Assembly: GCA_963920705.1 (NCBI GenBank)
Contig: OY987226.1
Span: 23,569,636-23,633,635, forward strand
Direction: 5' to 3'
Length of the DNA stretch: 64,000 nucleotides
Origin: Odiellus spinosus
Taxonomy: Eukaryota > Arthropoda > Arachnida > Opiliones > Phalangiidae
Shown: positions 20,292-33,849 of the stretch, piece after piece
How positions within the stretch are numbered: position 1 is the stretch's first letter
Layout of the letters: the number at the start of each line of letters is the position of its first letter
Notes under the pieces: generated by a model
What the model was told of the DNA's origin: nothing
Database searches by the model: none
What the model saw: the letters and a program-made list of their open reading frames with translations, nothing else
Program-made: the position numbers and the translations under genes

Positions 20292-23200
20292 AATGCATTT
20301 TTTTTTAATAAAAATAAGGTGACATATCATCTAATAATCGAGCAATGGTGGTATAGCGGTGAGAATAGCTGCCTTCCAAGCAGTTGACCCGGGTTCGACT
20401 CCCGGCCATTGCAAAGGCAATTCTTTTTAATAAAAATTGAAGTGAAAGTGCCAACAGTTAGGGTGATATATCGGGTAATTATTCAGCAATGGTGGTATAG
20501 CGGTGAGAATAGCTGCCTTCCAAGCAGTTGACCCGGGTTCGACTCCCGGCCATTGCTAAAGGATTTTTTTAATAAAAATTGAAGTGAAAGTGCCAACAGT
20601 TAGGGTGACATATTATCTAATAATCGAGCAATGGTGGTATAGCGGTGAGAATAGCTGCCTTCCAAGCAGTTGACCCGGGTTCGACTCCCGGCCATTGAAA
20701 AAGCAATTTTTTTAATAAAAATTGAAGTGAAAGTGCCATCAGTTAGGGTGAAATATCATCTAATTATCGAGCAATGGTGGTATAGCGGTGAGAATAGATG
20801 CCTTCCAAGCAGTTGACCGGGTTCGACTCCCGGCCGTTGCAAAAGGATTTTTTTTAATAAAAATTGAAGTGAAAGTGCCTACAGTTAGGGTGATATATCG
20901 GGCAATTATTCAGCAATGGTGGTATAGCGGTGAGAATAGCTGCCTTCCAAGCAGTTGACCCGGGTTCGACTCCCGGCCATTGCAAAAGCAATTTTTTTTA
21001 ATAAAAATTGAAGTGAAAATGCCAACAGTTAGGGTGATATATCGGGCAATTATTCAGCAATGGTGGTATAGCGGTGAGAATAGCTGCCTTCCAAGCAGTT
21101 GACCCGGGTTCGACTCCCGGCCCTTGCAAAAGGATTTTTTTAATAAAAATTGAAGTGAAAGTGCCAACAGTTAGGGTGACATATCATCTAATTGTTGAGC
21201 AATGGTGGTATAGCGGTGAGAATAGCTGCCTTCCAAGCAGTTGACCCGGGTTCGACTACCGGGCATTGCAAAAGGATTATTTTTAATAAAAATTGAAGTG
21301 AAAGTGCCAACAGTTAAGGTGACATATCATCTAATCATCGAGCAATGGTGATATAGCGGTGAGAATAGCTGCCTTCAAAGCAGTTGACCCGGGTTCGACT
21401 CCCGCCCATTGCAAATGCATTTTTTTTTAATAAAAATAGGGTGACATATCATCTAATAATCGAGCAATGGTGGTATAGCGGTGAGAATAGCTGCCTTCCA
21501 AGCAGTTGACCCGGGTTCGACTCCCGGCCATTGCAAAAGCAATTTTTTTTAATAAAAATTGAAGTGAAAGTGCCAACAGTTAGGGTGATATATCGGTAAA
21601 TTAATCAGCAATGGTGGTATAGCGGTGAGAATAGCTGCCTTCCAAGCAGTTGACCCGGGTTCGACTCCCGGCCATTGCAAAATGATTTTTTTTAATAAAA
21701 ATTGAAGTGAAAGTGCCATCAGTTTGGGTGAAATATCATCTAATTATCGAGCAATGGTGGTATAGCGGTGAGAATAGATGCCTTCCAAACAGTTGACCGG
21801 GTTCGACTCCCGGCCGTTGCAAAAGGATTTTTTTTAATAAAAATTGAAGTGAAAGTGCCTACAGTTAGGGTGATATATCGGGCAATTATTCAGCAATGGT
21901 GGTATAGCGGTGAGAATAGCTGCCTTCCAAGCAGTTGACCCGGGTTCGACTCCCGGCCATTGCATAAGCAATTTTTTTAATAAAAATTGAAGTGAAAATG
22001 CCAACAGTTAGGGTGATATATCGGGCAATTATTCAGCAATGGTGGTATAGCGGTGAGAATAGCTGCCTTCCAAGCAGTTGACCCGGGTTCGACTCCCGGC
22101 CATTGCAAAAGGATTTTTTTAATAAAAATTGAAGTGAAAGTGCCAACAGTTAGGGTGACATATCATCTAATTGTTGAGCAATGGTGGTATAGCGGTGAGA
22201 ATAGCTGCCTTCCAAGCAGTTGACCCGGGTTCGACTACCGGGCATTGCAAAAGGATTATATTTAATAAAAATTGAAGTGAAAGTGCCAGCAGTTAGGGTG
22301 ACATATCATCTAATCATCGAGCAATGGATGTATAGCGGTGAGAATAGCTGCCTTCAAGGCAGTTGACCCGGGTTCGACTCCCGGCCATTGCAATAGGAAT
22401 TTTTTAATCAAAATTGAAGTGAAAGTGCCAACATTTAGGGTGACATATCATCTAATCATCGAGCAATGGTGATATAGCGGTGAGAATAGCTGCCTTCAAA
22501 GTTCCTGACCCGGGTTCGACTCCCGCCCATTGCAAATGCATTTTTTTTTAATAAAAATAGGGTGACATATCATCTAATAATCGAGCAATGGTGGTATAGC
22601 GGTGAGAATAGCTGCCTTCCAAGCAGTTGACCCGGGTTCGACTCCCGGCCATTGCAAAGGCAATTTTTTTAATAAAAATTGAAGTGAAAGTGCCAACAGT
22701 TAGGGTGATATATCGGGCAACTATTCAGCAATGGTGGTATAGCGGTGAGAATAGCTGCCTTCCAAGCAGTTGACCCGGGTTCGACTCCCGGCCATTGCAA
22801 AAGGATTTTTTTAATAAAAATTGAAGTGAAAGTGCCAACAGTTAGGGTGACATATCATCTAATAATCGAGCAATGGTGGTATAGCGGTGAGAATAGCTGC
22901 CTTCCAATCAGTTGACCCGGGTTCGACTCCCGGCCATTGCAAAAGATATTTTTTTAATAAAAATTGAAGTGAAAGTGCCAACAGTTAGGGTGATATATCT
23001 GCTAACTATTCAGCAGTGTTGGTAAAGCGGTGAGAATAGCTGCCTTCCAAGCAGTTGACCCGGGGTCGACTACCGGCCATTGCATGAGGATTTTTTTTAA
23101 TAAAAATTGAAGTGAAAGTGCCAACAGTTAGGGTGACATATCATCTACTTATCGAGCAATGGTGGTATAGCGGTGAGAAAGCTGCCTTCCAAGCAGTTGA

Positions 23201-23292
23201 CCCGGGTTCGGCTCCCGGCCATTACATAAGGATTTTTTTTAATAAAAAGTGAAAGTGCCATCAGTTAGGGTGACATATCATCTATTCATCGA

Positions 23293-25510
23293 GCAATGGT
23301 GGTATAGCGGTGAGAATAGCTGCCTTCAAAGCATTTGACCCGGGTTCGACTCCCGGCCATTGCAAATGCATTTTTTAAATAAAAATAGGGTGACATATCA
23401 TTTAATAATCGAGCAATGGTGGTATAGCGGTGAGAATAGCTGCCTTCCAAGCAGTTGACCCGGGTTCGACTCCCGGCCATTGCAAAAGGATTTTTTTAAT
23501 AAAAATTGAAGTGAAAGTGCCAACAGTTAGGGTGATATATCGGGCAATTATTCAGCAATGGTGGTATAACGGTGAGAATAGCTGCCTTCCAAGCAGTTGA
23601 CCCGGGTTCGACTCCCGGCCATTGCAAAAGGATTTTTTTAATAAAAATTGAAGTGAAAGTGCCAACAGTTAGGGTGACATATCATCTAATAATCGAGCAA
23701 TGGTGGTATAGCGGTGAGAATAGCTGCCTTCCAAGCAGTTGACCCGGGTTCGTCTCCCGGCCATTGCAAAAGCAATTTTTTTAATAAAAATTGAAGTGAA
23801 AGTGCCAACAGTTAGGGTGATATATCGGGAAATTAATCAGCAATGGAGGTATAGCGGTGAGAATAGCTGCCTTCCAAGCAGTTGACCCGGGTTCGACTCC
23901 CGGCCATTGCAAAATGATTTTTTTTAATAAAAATTGAAGTGAAAGTGCCATCAGTTAGGGTGAAATATCATCTAATTATCGAGCAATGGTGGTATAGCGG
24001 TGAGAATAGATGCCTTCCAAGCAGTTGACCGGGTTCGACTCCCGGCCGTTGCAAAAGGATTTTTTTTTAATAAAAATTGAAGTGAAAGTGCCTACAGTTA
24101 AGGTGATATATCGGGCAATTATTCAGCAATGGTGGTATAGCGGTGAGAATAGCTGCCTTCCAAGCAGTTGACCCGGGTTCGACTCCCGGCCATTGCAAAA
24201 GCAATTTTTTTAATAAAAATTGAAGTGAAAATGCCAACAGTTAGGGTGATATATCGGGCATTTATTCAGCAATGGTGGTATAGCGGTGAGAATAGCTGCC
24301 TTCCAAGCAATTGACCCGGGTTCGACTCCCGGCCATTGCAAAAGGATTTTTTTAATAAAAATTGAAGTGAAAGTGCCAACAGTTAGGGTGACATATCATC
24401 TAATTGTTGAGCAATGGTGGTATAGCGGTGAGAATAGCTGCCTTCCAAGCAGTTGACCCGGGTTCGACTACCGGGCATTGCAAAAAGGATTATTTTTAAT
24501 AAAAATTGAAGTGAAAGTGCCAACAGTTAGGGTGACATATCATCTATTCATCGAGCAATGGTGGTATAGCGGTGAGAATAGCTGCCTTCAAAGCAGGTGA
24601 CCCGGGTTCGACTCCCGGCCATTGCAATAGGAATTTTTTAATCAAAATTGAAGTGAAAGTGCCAACATTTAGGGTGACATATCATCTAATCATCGAGCAA
24701 TGGTGATATAGCGGTGAGAATAGCTGCCTTCAAAGCAGTTGACCCGGGTTCGACTCCCGCCCATTGCAAATGCATTTTTTTTTAATAAAAATAGGGTGAC
24801 ATATCATCTAATAATCGAGCAATGGTGGTATAGCGGTGAGAATAGCTGCCTTCCAAGCAGTTGACCCGGGTTCGACTACCGGGCATTGCAAAAGGATTAT
24901 TTTTAATAAAAATTGAAGTGAAAGTGCCAACAGTTAGGGTGACATATCATCTATTCATCGAGCAATGGTGGTATAGCGGTGAGAATAGCTGCCTTCAAAG
25001 CAGGTGACCCGGGTTCGACTCCCGGCCATTGCAATAGGAATTTTTTAATCAAAATTGAAGTGAAAGTGCCAACATTTAGGGTGACATATCATCTAATCAT
25101 CGAGCAATGGTGATATAGCGGTGAGTATAGCTGCCTTCAAAGCAGTTGACCCGGGTTCGACTCCCGCCCACTGCAAATGCATTTTTTTTAAATAAAAATA
25201 GGGTGACATATCATCTAATAATCGAGCAATGGTGGTATAGCGGTGAGAATAGCTGCCTTCCAAGCAGTTGACCCGGGTTCGACTCCCGGCCATTGCAAAG
25301 GCAATTTTTTTAATAAAAATTGAAGTGAAAGTGCCAACAGTTAGGGTGATATATCGGGCAATTATTCAGCAATGGTGGTATAGCGGTGAGAATAGCTGCC
25401 TTCCAAGCAGTTGACCCGGGTTCGACTCCCGGCCATTGCAATAGGAATTTTTTAATCAAAATTGAAGTGAAAGTGCCAACATTTAGGGTGACATATCATC
25501 TAATCATCGA
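23293..25510 (+). repeat. 2.22-kb higher-order repeat, copy 1
   Basis: Features recur ~2220 bp downstream: the ttcgtctcc (A58T) unit near 23,750 and 25,970, the aaggtg spacer variant near 24,100 and 26,320, and UCA genes 23293/25511, 24555/26774, 24697/26916, 24962/27181 and 25104/27323. Confidence 0.88.
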
Positions 25511-27731
25511 GCAATGGTGATATAGCGGTGAGAATAGCTGCCTTCAAAGCAGTTGACTCGGGTTCGACTCCCGGCTATTGCAAATGCATTTTTTTTTAAT
25601 AAAAATAGGGTGACATATCATTTAATAATCGAGCAATGGTGGTATAGCGGTGAGAATAGCTGCCTTCCAAGCAGTTGACCCGGGTTCGACTCCCGGCCAT
25701 TGCAAAGGCAATTTTTTTAATAAAAATTTAAGTGAAAGTGCCAACAGTTAGGGTGATATATCGGGCAATTATTCAGCAATGGTGGTATAGCGGTGAGAAT
25801 AGCTGCCTTCCAAGCAGTTGACCCGGGTTCGACTCCCGGCCATTGCAAAAGGATTTTTTTAATAAAAATTGAAGTGAAAGTGCCAACAGTTAGGGTGACA
25901 TATCATCTAATAATCGAGCAATGGTGGTATAGCGGTGAGAATAGCTGCCTTCCAAGCAGTTGACCCGGGTTCGTCTCCCGGCCATTGCAAAAGCAATTTT
26001 TTTAATAAAAATTGAAGTGAAAGTGCCAACAGTCAGGGTGATATATCGGGAAATTAATCAGCAATGGTGGTATAGTGGTGAGAATAGCTGCCTTCCAAGC
26101 AGTTGACCCGGGTTCGACTCCCGGCCATTGCAAAATGATTTTTTTAATAAAAATTGAAGTGAAAGTGCCATCAGTTAGGGTGAAATATCATCTAATTATC
26201 GAGCAATGGTGGTATAGCGGTGAGAATAGATGCCTTCCAAGCAGTTGACCGGGTTCGACTCCCGGCCGTTGCAAAAGGATTTTTTTTTAATAAAAATTGA
26301 AGTGAAAGTGCCTACAGTTAAGGTGATATATCGGGCAATTATTCAGCAATGGTGGTATAGCGGTGAGAATAGCTGCCTTCCAAGCAGTTGACCCGGGTTC
26401 GACTCCCGGCCATTGCAAAAGCAATTTTTTTAATAAAAATTGAAGTGAAAATGCCAACAGTTAGGGTGATATATCGGTCATTTATTCAGCAATGGTGGTA
26501 TAGCGGTGAGAATAGCTGCCTTCCAAGCAATTGACCCGGGTTCGACTCCCGGCCATTGCAAAAGGATTTTTTTAATAAAAATTGAAGTGAAAGTGCCAAC
26601 AGTTAGGGTGACATATCATCTAATTGTTGAGCAATGGTGGTATAGCGGTGAGAATAGCTGCCTTCCAAGCAGTTGACCCGGGTTCGACTACCGGGCATTG
26701 CAAAAGGATTATTTTTAATAAAAATTGAAGTGAAAGTGCCAACAGTTAGGGTGACATATCACCTATTCATCGAGCAATGGTGGTATAGCGGTGAGAATAG
26801 CTGCCTTCAAAGCAGGTGACCCGGGTTCGACTCCCGGCCATTGCAATAGGAATTTTTTAATCAAAATTGAAGTGAAAGTGCCAACATTTAGGGTGACATA
26901 TCATCTAATCATCGAGCAATGGTGATATAGCGGTGAGAATAGCTGCCTTCAAAGCAGTTGACCCGGGTTCGACTCCCGCCCATTGCAAATGCATTTTTTT
27001 TTAATAAAAATAGGGTGACATATCATCTAATAATCGAGCAATGGTGGTATAGCGGTGAGAATAGCTGCCTTCCAAGCAGTTGACCCGGGTTCGACTACCG
27101 GGCATTGCAAAAGGATTATTTTTAATAAAAATTGAAGTGAAAGTGCCAACAGTTAGGGTGACATATCATCTATTCATCGAGCAATGGTGGTATAGCGGTG
27201 AGAATAGCTGCCTTCAAAGCAGGTGACCCGGGTTCGACTCCCGGCCATTGCAATAGGAATTTTTTAATCAAAATTGAAGTGAAAGTGCCAACATTTAGGG
27301 TGACATATCATCTAATCATCGAGCAATGGTGATATAGCGGTGAGTATAGCTGCCTTCAAAGCAGTTGACCCGGGTTCGACTCCCGCCCACTGCAAATGCA
27401 TTTTTTTTTTAAATAAAAATAGGGTGACATATCATCTAATAATCGAGCAATGGTGGTATAGCGGTGAGAATAGCTGCCTTCCAAGCAGTTGACCCGGGTT
27501 CGACTCCCGGCCATTGCAAAGGCAATTTTTTTAATAAAAATTGAAGTGAAAGTGCCAACAGTTAGGGTGATATATCGGGCAATTATTCAGCAATGGTGGT
27601 ATAGCGGTGAGAATAGCTGCCTTCCAAGCAGTTGACCCGGGTTCGACTCCCGGCCATTGCAATAGGAATTTTTTAATCAAAATTGAAGTGAAAGTGCCAA
27701 CATTTAGGGTGACATATCATCTAATCATCGA
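25511..27731 (+). repeat. 2.22-kb higher-order repeat, copy 2
   Basis: Tandem copy of the preceding block with small indels in T-runs. It holds five UCA genes: 25511, 26774, 26916, 27181 and 27323. Confidence 0.88.
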
Positions 27732-28590
27732 GCAATGGTGATATAGCGGTGAGAATAGCTGCCTTCAAAGCAGTTGACTCGGGTTCGACTCCCGGCCATT
27801 GCAAATGCATTTTTTTTTAATAAAAATAGGGTGACATATCATTTAATAATCGAGCAATGGTGGTATAGCGGTGAGAATAGCTGCCTTCCAAGCAGTTGAC
27901 CCGGGTTCGACTCCCGGCCATTGCAAAGGCAATTTTTTTAATAAAAATTTAAGTGAAAGTGCCAACAGTTAGGGTGATATATCGGGCAATTATTCAGCAA
28001 TGGTGGTATAGCGGTGAGAATAGCTGCCTTCCAAGCAGTTGACCCGGGTTCGACTCCCGGCCATTGCAAAAGGATTTTTTTAATAAAAATTGAAGTGAAA
28101 GTGCCAACAGTTAGGGTGACATATCATCTAATAATCGAGCAATGGTGGTATAGCGGTGAGAATAGCTGCCTTCCAAGCAGTTGACCCGGGTTCGTCTCCC
28201 GGCCATTGCAAAAGCAATTTTTTTAATAAAAATTGAAGTGAAAGTGCCAACAGTCAGGGTGATATATCGGGAAATTAATCAGCAATGGTGGTATAGCGGT
28301 GAGAATAGCTGCCTTCCAAGCAGTTGACCCGGGTTCGACTCCCGGCCATTGCAAAATGATTTTTTTAATAAAAATTGAAGTGAAAGTGCCATCAGTTAGG
28401 GTGAAATATCATCTAATTATCGAGCAATGGTGGTATAGCGGTGAGAATAGATGCCTTCCAAGCAGTTGACCGGGTTCGACTCCCGGCCGTTGCAAAAGGA
28501 TTTTTTTTAATAAAAATTGAAGTGAAAGTGCCTACAGTTAGGGTGATATATCGGGCAATTATTCAGCAATGGTGGTATAGCGGTGAGAAT
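27732..28590 (+). repeat. 2.22-kb higher-order repeat, partial copy 3
   Basis: Starts with UCA gene 27732, repeats the A58T unit near 28,190 and the gatgcc unit near 28,450, then diverges near 28,600. Confidence 0.82.
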
Positions 28591-28708
28591 AGCTGCCTTC
28601 CAAGAAGTTGACCCGGGTTCGACTCTCGGCCGTTGCAAAAGGATTTTTTTTAATAAAAATTGAAGTGAAAGTGCCTACAGTTAGGGAGATATATCGAGCA
28701 ATTATTCA

Positions 28709-28780
28709 GCAATGGTGGTATAGCGGTGAGAATAGCTGCCTTTCAAGCAGTTGACCCGGGTTCGACTCCCGACCATTGGA
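28709..28780 (+). tRNA. tRNA-Gly body with UUC anticodon (Glu-type)
   Basis: Loop CTTTCAA gives UUC, complementary to glutamate codon GAA. The acceptor end reads gaccattgga and is imperfect. Confidence 0.78.
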
Positions 28781-31203
28781 AAATGGAATTTTTTCATAAA
28801 AATTGAAGTGAAAGAGCCAAAAGTTAGGGTGATATATCTGCTAACTATTCAGCAGTGTTGGTAAAGCGGTGAGAATAGCTGCCTTCCAAGCACTTGACCC
28901 GGGATCGACTCCCGGTCATTGCATAAGGATTTTTTTAATAAAAATTGAAGTGAAAGTGCCAACAGTTAGGGTGACATATCATCTACTTATCGAGCAATGG
29001 TGGTATAGCGGTGAGAATAGCTGCCTTCCAAGCAGTTGACCCGGGTTCGTCTACCGGGCATTGCAAAAGGATTATTTTTAATAAAAATTGAAGTGAAAGT
29101 GCCAACAGTTAGGGTGACATATCATCTATTCATCGAGCAATGGTGGTATAGCGGTGAGAATAGCTGCCTTCAAAGAAGTTGACCCGGGTTCGACTCACGG
29201 CCATTGCAAATGCATTTTTTAAATAAAAATAGGGTGACATATCATTTAATAATCGAGCAATGGTGGTATAGCGGTGAGAATAGCTGCCTTCCAAGCAGTT
29301 GACCCGGGTTCGACTCCCGGCCATTGCAAAAGGATTTTTTTAATAAAAATTGAAGAGAAAGTGCCAACAGTTAGGGTGACATATCATCTAATATTCGAGC
29401 AATGGTGGTATAGCGGTGAGAATAGCTGCCTTCCAATCAATTGACCCGGGTTCGACTCCCGGCCATTGCAAAAGCAATTTTTTTAATAAAATTGAAGTGA
29501 AAGTGCCAACAGTTAGGGTGATATATCGGGAAATTAATCAGCAATGGTGGTATAGCGGTGAGAATAGCTGCCTTCCAAGCAGTTGACCCGGGTTCGACTC
29601 CCGGCCATTGCAAAAGGAATTTTTTCATAAAAATTGAAGTGAAAGAGCCAAAAGTTAGGGTGATATATCTGCTAACTGTTCAGCAGTGTTGGTAAAGCGG
29701 TGACAATAGCTGCCTTCCAAGCAGTTGACCCGGGACCGACTCCCGGCCATTGCATGAGGATTATTTTTAATAAAAATTGAAGTGAAAGTGCGAACAGTTA
29801 GGGTGACATATCATCTATTCATCGAGCAATGGTGGTATAGCGGTGAGAATAGCTGCCTTCAAAGAAGTTGACCCGGGTTCGACTCCCGGCCATTGCAAAT
29901 GCATTTTTTAAATAAAAATAGGGTGACATATCATCTAATGATCGAGCAATGGTGGTATAGCGGTGAGAATAGCTGCCTTCCAAGCAGTTGACCCGGGTTC
30001 GACTCCCGGCCATTGCAAAAGGATTTTTTTAATAAAAATTGAAGTGAAAGTGCCAACAGTTAGGGTGACATATCATTTAATAATCGAGCGATGGTGGTAT
30101 AGCGGTGAGAATAGCTGCCATCCAAGTAGTTGACCCGGGTTCGACTGCCGGCCATTGCAAACGCAATTTTTTTTTAATAAAAATTGAAGTGAAAGTGGTA
30201 ACAGTTAGGGTGATATATCGGGCAATTATTCAGCAATGGTTGTATAGCGGTGAGAATAGCTGCCTTCCAAGCAGTTGACCCGGGTTCGACTCCCGGCCAT
30301 TGCAAATGCATTTTTTTTAATAAAAATAGGGTGACATATCATCTAATAATCGAGCAATGGTGGTATAGCGGTGAGAATAGCTGCCTTCCAAGCAGTTGAC
30401 CCGGGTTCGACTCCCGGCCATTGCAAAGGCAATTTTTTTAATAAAAATTGAAGTGAAAGTGCCAACAGTTTGGGTGATATATCGGGCAATTATTCAGCAA
30501 TGGTGGTATAGCGGTGAGAATAGCTGCCTTCCAAGCAGTTGACCCGGGTTCGACTCCCGGCCATTGCAAAAGGATTTTTTTAATAAAAATTGAAGTGAAA
30601 GTGCCAACAGTTAGGGTGACATATCATCTAATAATCGAGCAATGGTGGTATAACGGTGAGAATAGCTGCCTTCCAAGCAGTTGACCCAGGTTCGACACCC
30701 GGCCATTGCAGAAGCAATTTTTTTAATAAAAATTGAAGTGAAAGTGCCAACAGTTAGGGTGATATATCGGGCAATTATTCAGCAATGGTGGTATTGCGGT
30801 GAGAATAGCTGCCTTCCAAGCAGTTGACCCGGGTTCGACTCCCGGCCATTGCAAAAGCAATTTTTTTAATAAAAATTGAAGTGAAAATGCCAACAGTTAG
30901 GGTGATATATCGGGCAATTATTCAGCAATGGTGGTATAGCGGTGAGAATAGCTGCCTTCCAAGCAGTTGACCCGGGTTCGACTCCCGGCCATTGCAAAAG
31001 GATTTTTTTAATAAAAATTGAAGTGAAAGTGCCAACAGTTAGGGTGACATATCACCTAATTGTTGAGCAATGGTGGTATAGCGGTGAGAATAGCTGCCTT
31101 CCAAGCAGTTGACCCGGGTTCGCTAACCGGGCATTGCAAAAGGATTATTTTTAATAAAAATTGAAGTGCCAACAGTTGGGGTGACATATCATATATTCAT
31201 CGA

Positions 31204-31275
31204 GCAATGGTGGTATAGCGGTGAGAATAGCTGCCTTCAAAGCAGTTGACCCGGGTTCGACTCCCGGCCATTGCA
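31204..31275 (+). tRNA. tRNA-Gly body with UCA anticodon, otherwise perfect consensus
   Basis: Identical to the reference gene at 2523 except that anticodon base 36 is A instead of C. All stems, both promoter boxes and the discriminator A are intact, and a T6 terminator follows. Nothing in the gene suggests decay. If made and charged, it would read UGA. It pairs with 31346-31417. Confidence 0.92.
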
Positions 31276-31345
31276 ATAGGAATTTTTTAATCAAAATTGA
31301 AGTGAAAGTGCCAACATTTAGGGTGACATATCATCTAATCATCGA

Positions 31346-31417
31346 GCAATGGTGATATAGCGGTGAGAATAGCTGCCTTCAAAGCAGTTGACCCGGGTTC
31401 GACTCCCGGCCATTGCA
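31346..31417 (+). tRNA. tRNA-Gly body with UCA anticodon, second of a pair (G10A)
   Basis: Starts 142 bp after its partner. Acceptor, anticodon and T arms are intact; the A box carries G10A. A shortened spacer leads into a UCC gene. Confidence 0.88.
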
Positions 31418-33849
31418 AATGCATTTTTTTTAATAAAAATAGGGTGACATATCATCTAATAATCGAGCAATGGTGGTATAGCGGTGAGAATAGCTGCCTT
31501 CCAAGCAGTTGACCCGGGTTCGACTCCCGGCCATTGCAAAGGCAATTTTTTTAATAAAAATTGAAGTGAAAGTGCCAACAGTTTGGGTGATATATCGGGC
31601 AATTATTCAGCAATGGTGGTATAGCGGTGAGAATAGCTGCCTTCCAAGCAGTTGACCCGGGTTCGACTCCCGGCCATTGCAAAAGGATTTTTTTAATAAA
31701 AATTGAAGTGAAAGTGCCAACAGTTAGGGTGACATATCATCTAATAATCGAGCAATGGTGGTATAGCGGTGAGAATAGCTACCTTCCAAGCAGTTGACCC
31801 GGGTTCGACACCCGGCCATTGCAGAAGCAATTTTCTTAATAAAAATTGAAGTGAAAGTGCCAACAGTTAGGGTGATATATCGGGAAATTAATCAGCAATG
31901 GTGGTATAGCGGTGAGAATAGCTCACTTCCAAGCAGTTGACCCGGGTTCGACTCCCGGCCATTGCAAAATGATTTTTTTTAATAAAAATTGAAGTGAAAG
32001 TGCCATCAGTTAGGGTGAAATATCATCTAATTATCGAGCAATGGTGGTATAGCGGTGAGAATAGATGCCTTCCAAGCAGTTGACCGAGTTCGACTCCCGG
32101 CCGTTGCAAAAGGATTTTTTTTAATAAAAATTGAAGTGAAAGTGCCTACAGTTAGGGAGATATATCGAGCAATTATTCAGCAATGGTGGTATTGCGGTGA
32201 GAATAGCTACCTTCCAAGCAGTTGACCCGGGTTCGACACCCGGCCATTGCAGAAGCAATTTTCTTAATAAAAATTGAAGTGAAAGTGCCAACAGTTAGGG
32301 TGATATATCGGGAAATTAATCAGCAATGGTGGTATAGCGGTGAGAATAGCTCACTTCCAAGCAGTTGACCCGGGTTCGACTCCCGGCCATTGCAAAAGCA
32401 ATTTTTTAAATAAAAATTGAAGTGAAAGTGCCAACAGTTAGGGTGATATATCGGGAAATTAATCAGCAATGGTGGTATAGCGGTGAGAATAGCTGCCTTC
32501 CAAGCAGTTGACCCGGGTTCGACTCCCGGCCATTGCAAAAGGAATTTTTTCATAAAAATTGAAGTGAAAGAGCCAAAAGTTAGGGTGATATATCTGCTAA
32601 CTGTTCAGCAGTGTTGGTAAAGCGGTGAGAATAGCTGCCTTCCAAGCAGTTGACCCGGGACCGACTCCCGGCCATTGCATAATGATTTTTTTTTAATAAA
32701 AATTGAAGTGAAAGTGCCAACAGTTAGGGTGACATATCATCTACTTATCGAGCAATGGTGGTATAGCGGTGAGAAAGCTGCCTTCCAAGCAGTTGACCCG
32801 GGTTCGGCTCCCGGCCATTACATAAGGATTTTTTTTAATAAAAAGTGAAAGTGCCATCAGTTAGGGTGACATAATATACAATTGTCGAGCAATGGTGGTA
32901 TAGCGGTGAGAATAGCTGCCTTCCAAGCAGTTGACCCGGGTTCGACTCCCGGCCATTGCAAAAGGATTTTTTTAATAAAAATTGAAGTGAAAGTGCCAAC
33001 AGTCAGGGTGACATATCATTTAATAGTCGAGCGATGGTGGTATAGCGGTGAGAATAGCTGCCATCCAAGTAGTTGACCCGGGTTCGACTGCCGGCCATTA
33101 CAAACGCAATTTTTTTTTAATAAAAATTGAAGTGAAAGTGGTAACAGTTAGGGTGATATATCGGGCAATTATTCAGCAATGGTTGTATAGCGGTGAGAAT
33201 AGCTGCCTTCCAAGCAGTTGACCCGGGTTCGACTCCCGGCCATTGCAAAAGGAATTTTTTCATAAAAATTGAAGTGAAAGAGCCATAAGTTAGAGTGATA
33301 TATCTGCTAACTATTCAGCAGTGTTGGTAAAGCGGTGAGATTAGCTGCCTTCCAAGCAGTTGACCCGGGTTCGAATCCCGGCCATTGCATAAAGATTTTT
33401 TTTTAATAAAAATTGAAGTGAAAGTTCCAACAGTTAGGGTGACATATCATCTATTTATTGAGCAATGGTGGTATAGCGGTGAGAAAGCTGCCTTCCAAGC
33501 AGTTGACCCGGGTTCGGCTCCCGGTCATTATATAAGTATTTTTTTTAATAAAAAGTGAAAGTGCCATCAGTTAGGGTGACATATCAACTAATTGTCGAGC
33601 AATGGTGGTATAGCGGTGAGAATAGCTGCCTTCCAAGCAGTTGACTTGGGTTCGACTACCGGGCATTGTAAAAGGATTTTTTTTAATAAAAATTGAAGTG
33701 AAAGTGCCAAAAGTTAGGGTGACATATTATCTATTCATCGAGCAATGGTGGTATAGCGGTGAGAACAGCTGCGTTCAAAGCAGTTGACCCGGGTTCGACT
33801 CCCGGCCATTGTATAGGAATTTTTTAAATAAAAATTGAAGTGAAAGTGC

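Larger units (their letters stand above)
19072..23292 (+). repeat. Array B, 19.1-23.3 kb block
   Basis: Irregular mix of both spacer types. UCA genes start at 19083, 19226, 19792, 20078, 20220, 21342, 22321 and 22463. The 22463 copy has gttcct in place of the 3' anticodon stem and cannot fold. Local repeats of ~1.1 kb are visible, for example the gatgcc-type units near 20770 and 21750. Confidence 0.85.
28591..33849 (+). repeat. Array B, 28.6-33.8 kb block
   Basis: Contains a ~689-bp repeat (UCA genes at 29137 and 29826, both with gaag in the anticodon stem), a UCA pair at 31204/31346, a ~420-bp three-unit repeat (gctcacttcc type near 31,920 and 32,340) and UCA gene 33742. A UUC variant lies at 28709-28780. 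Confidence 0.85.
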
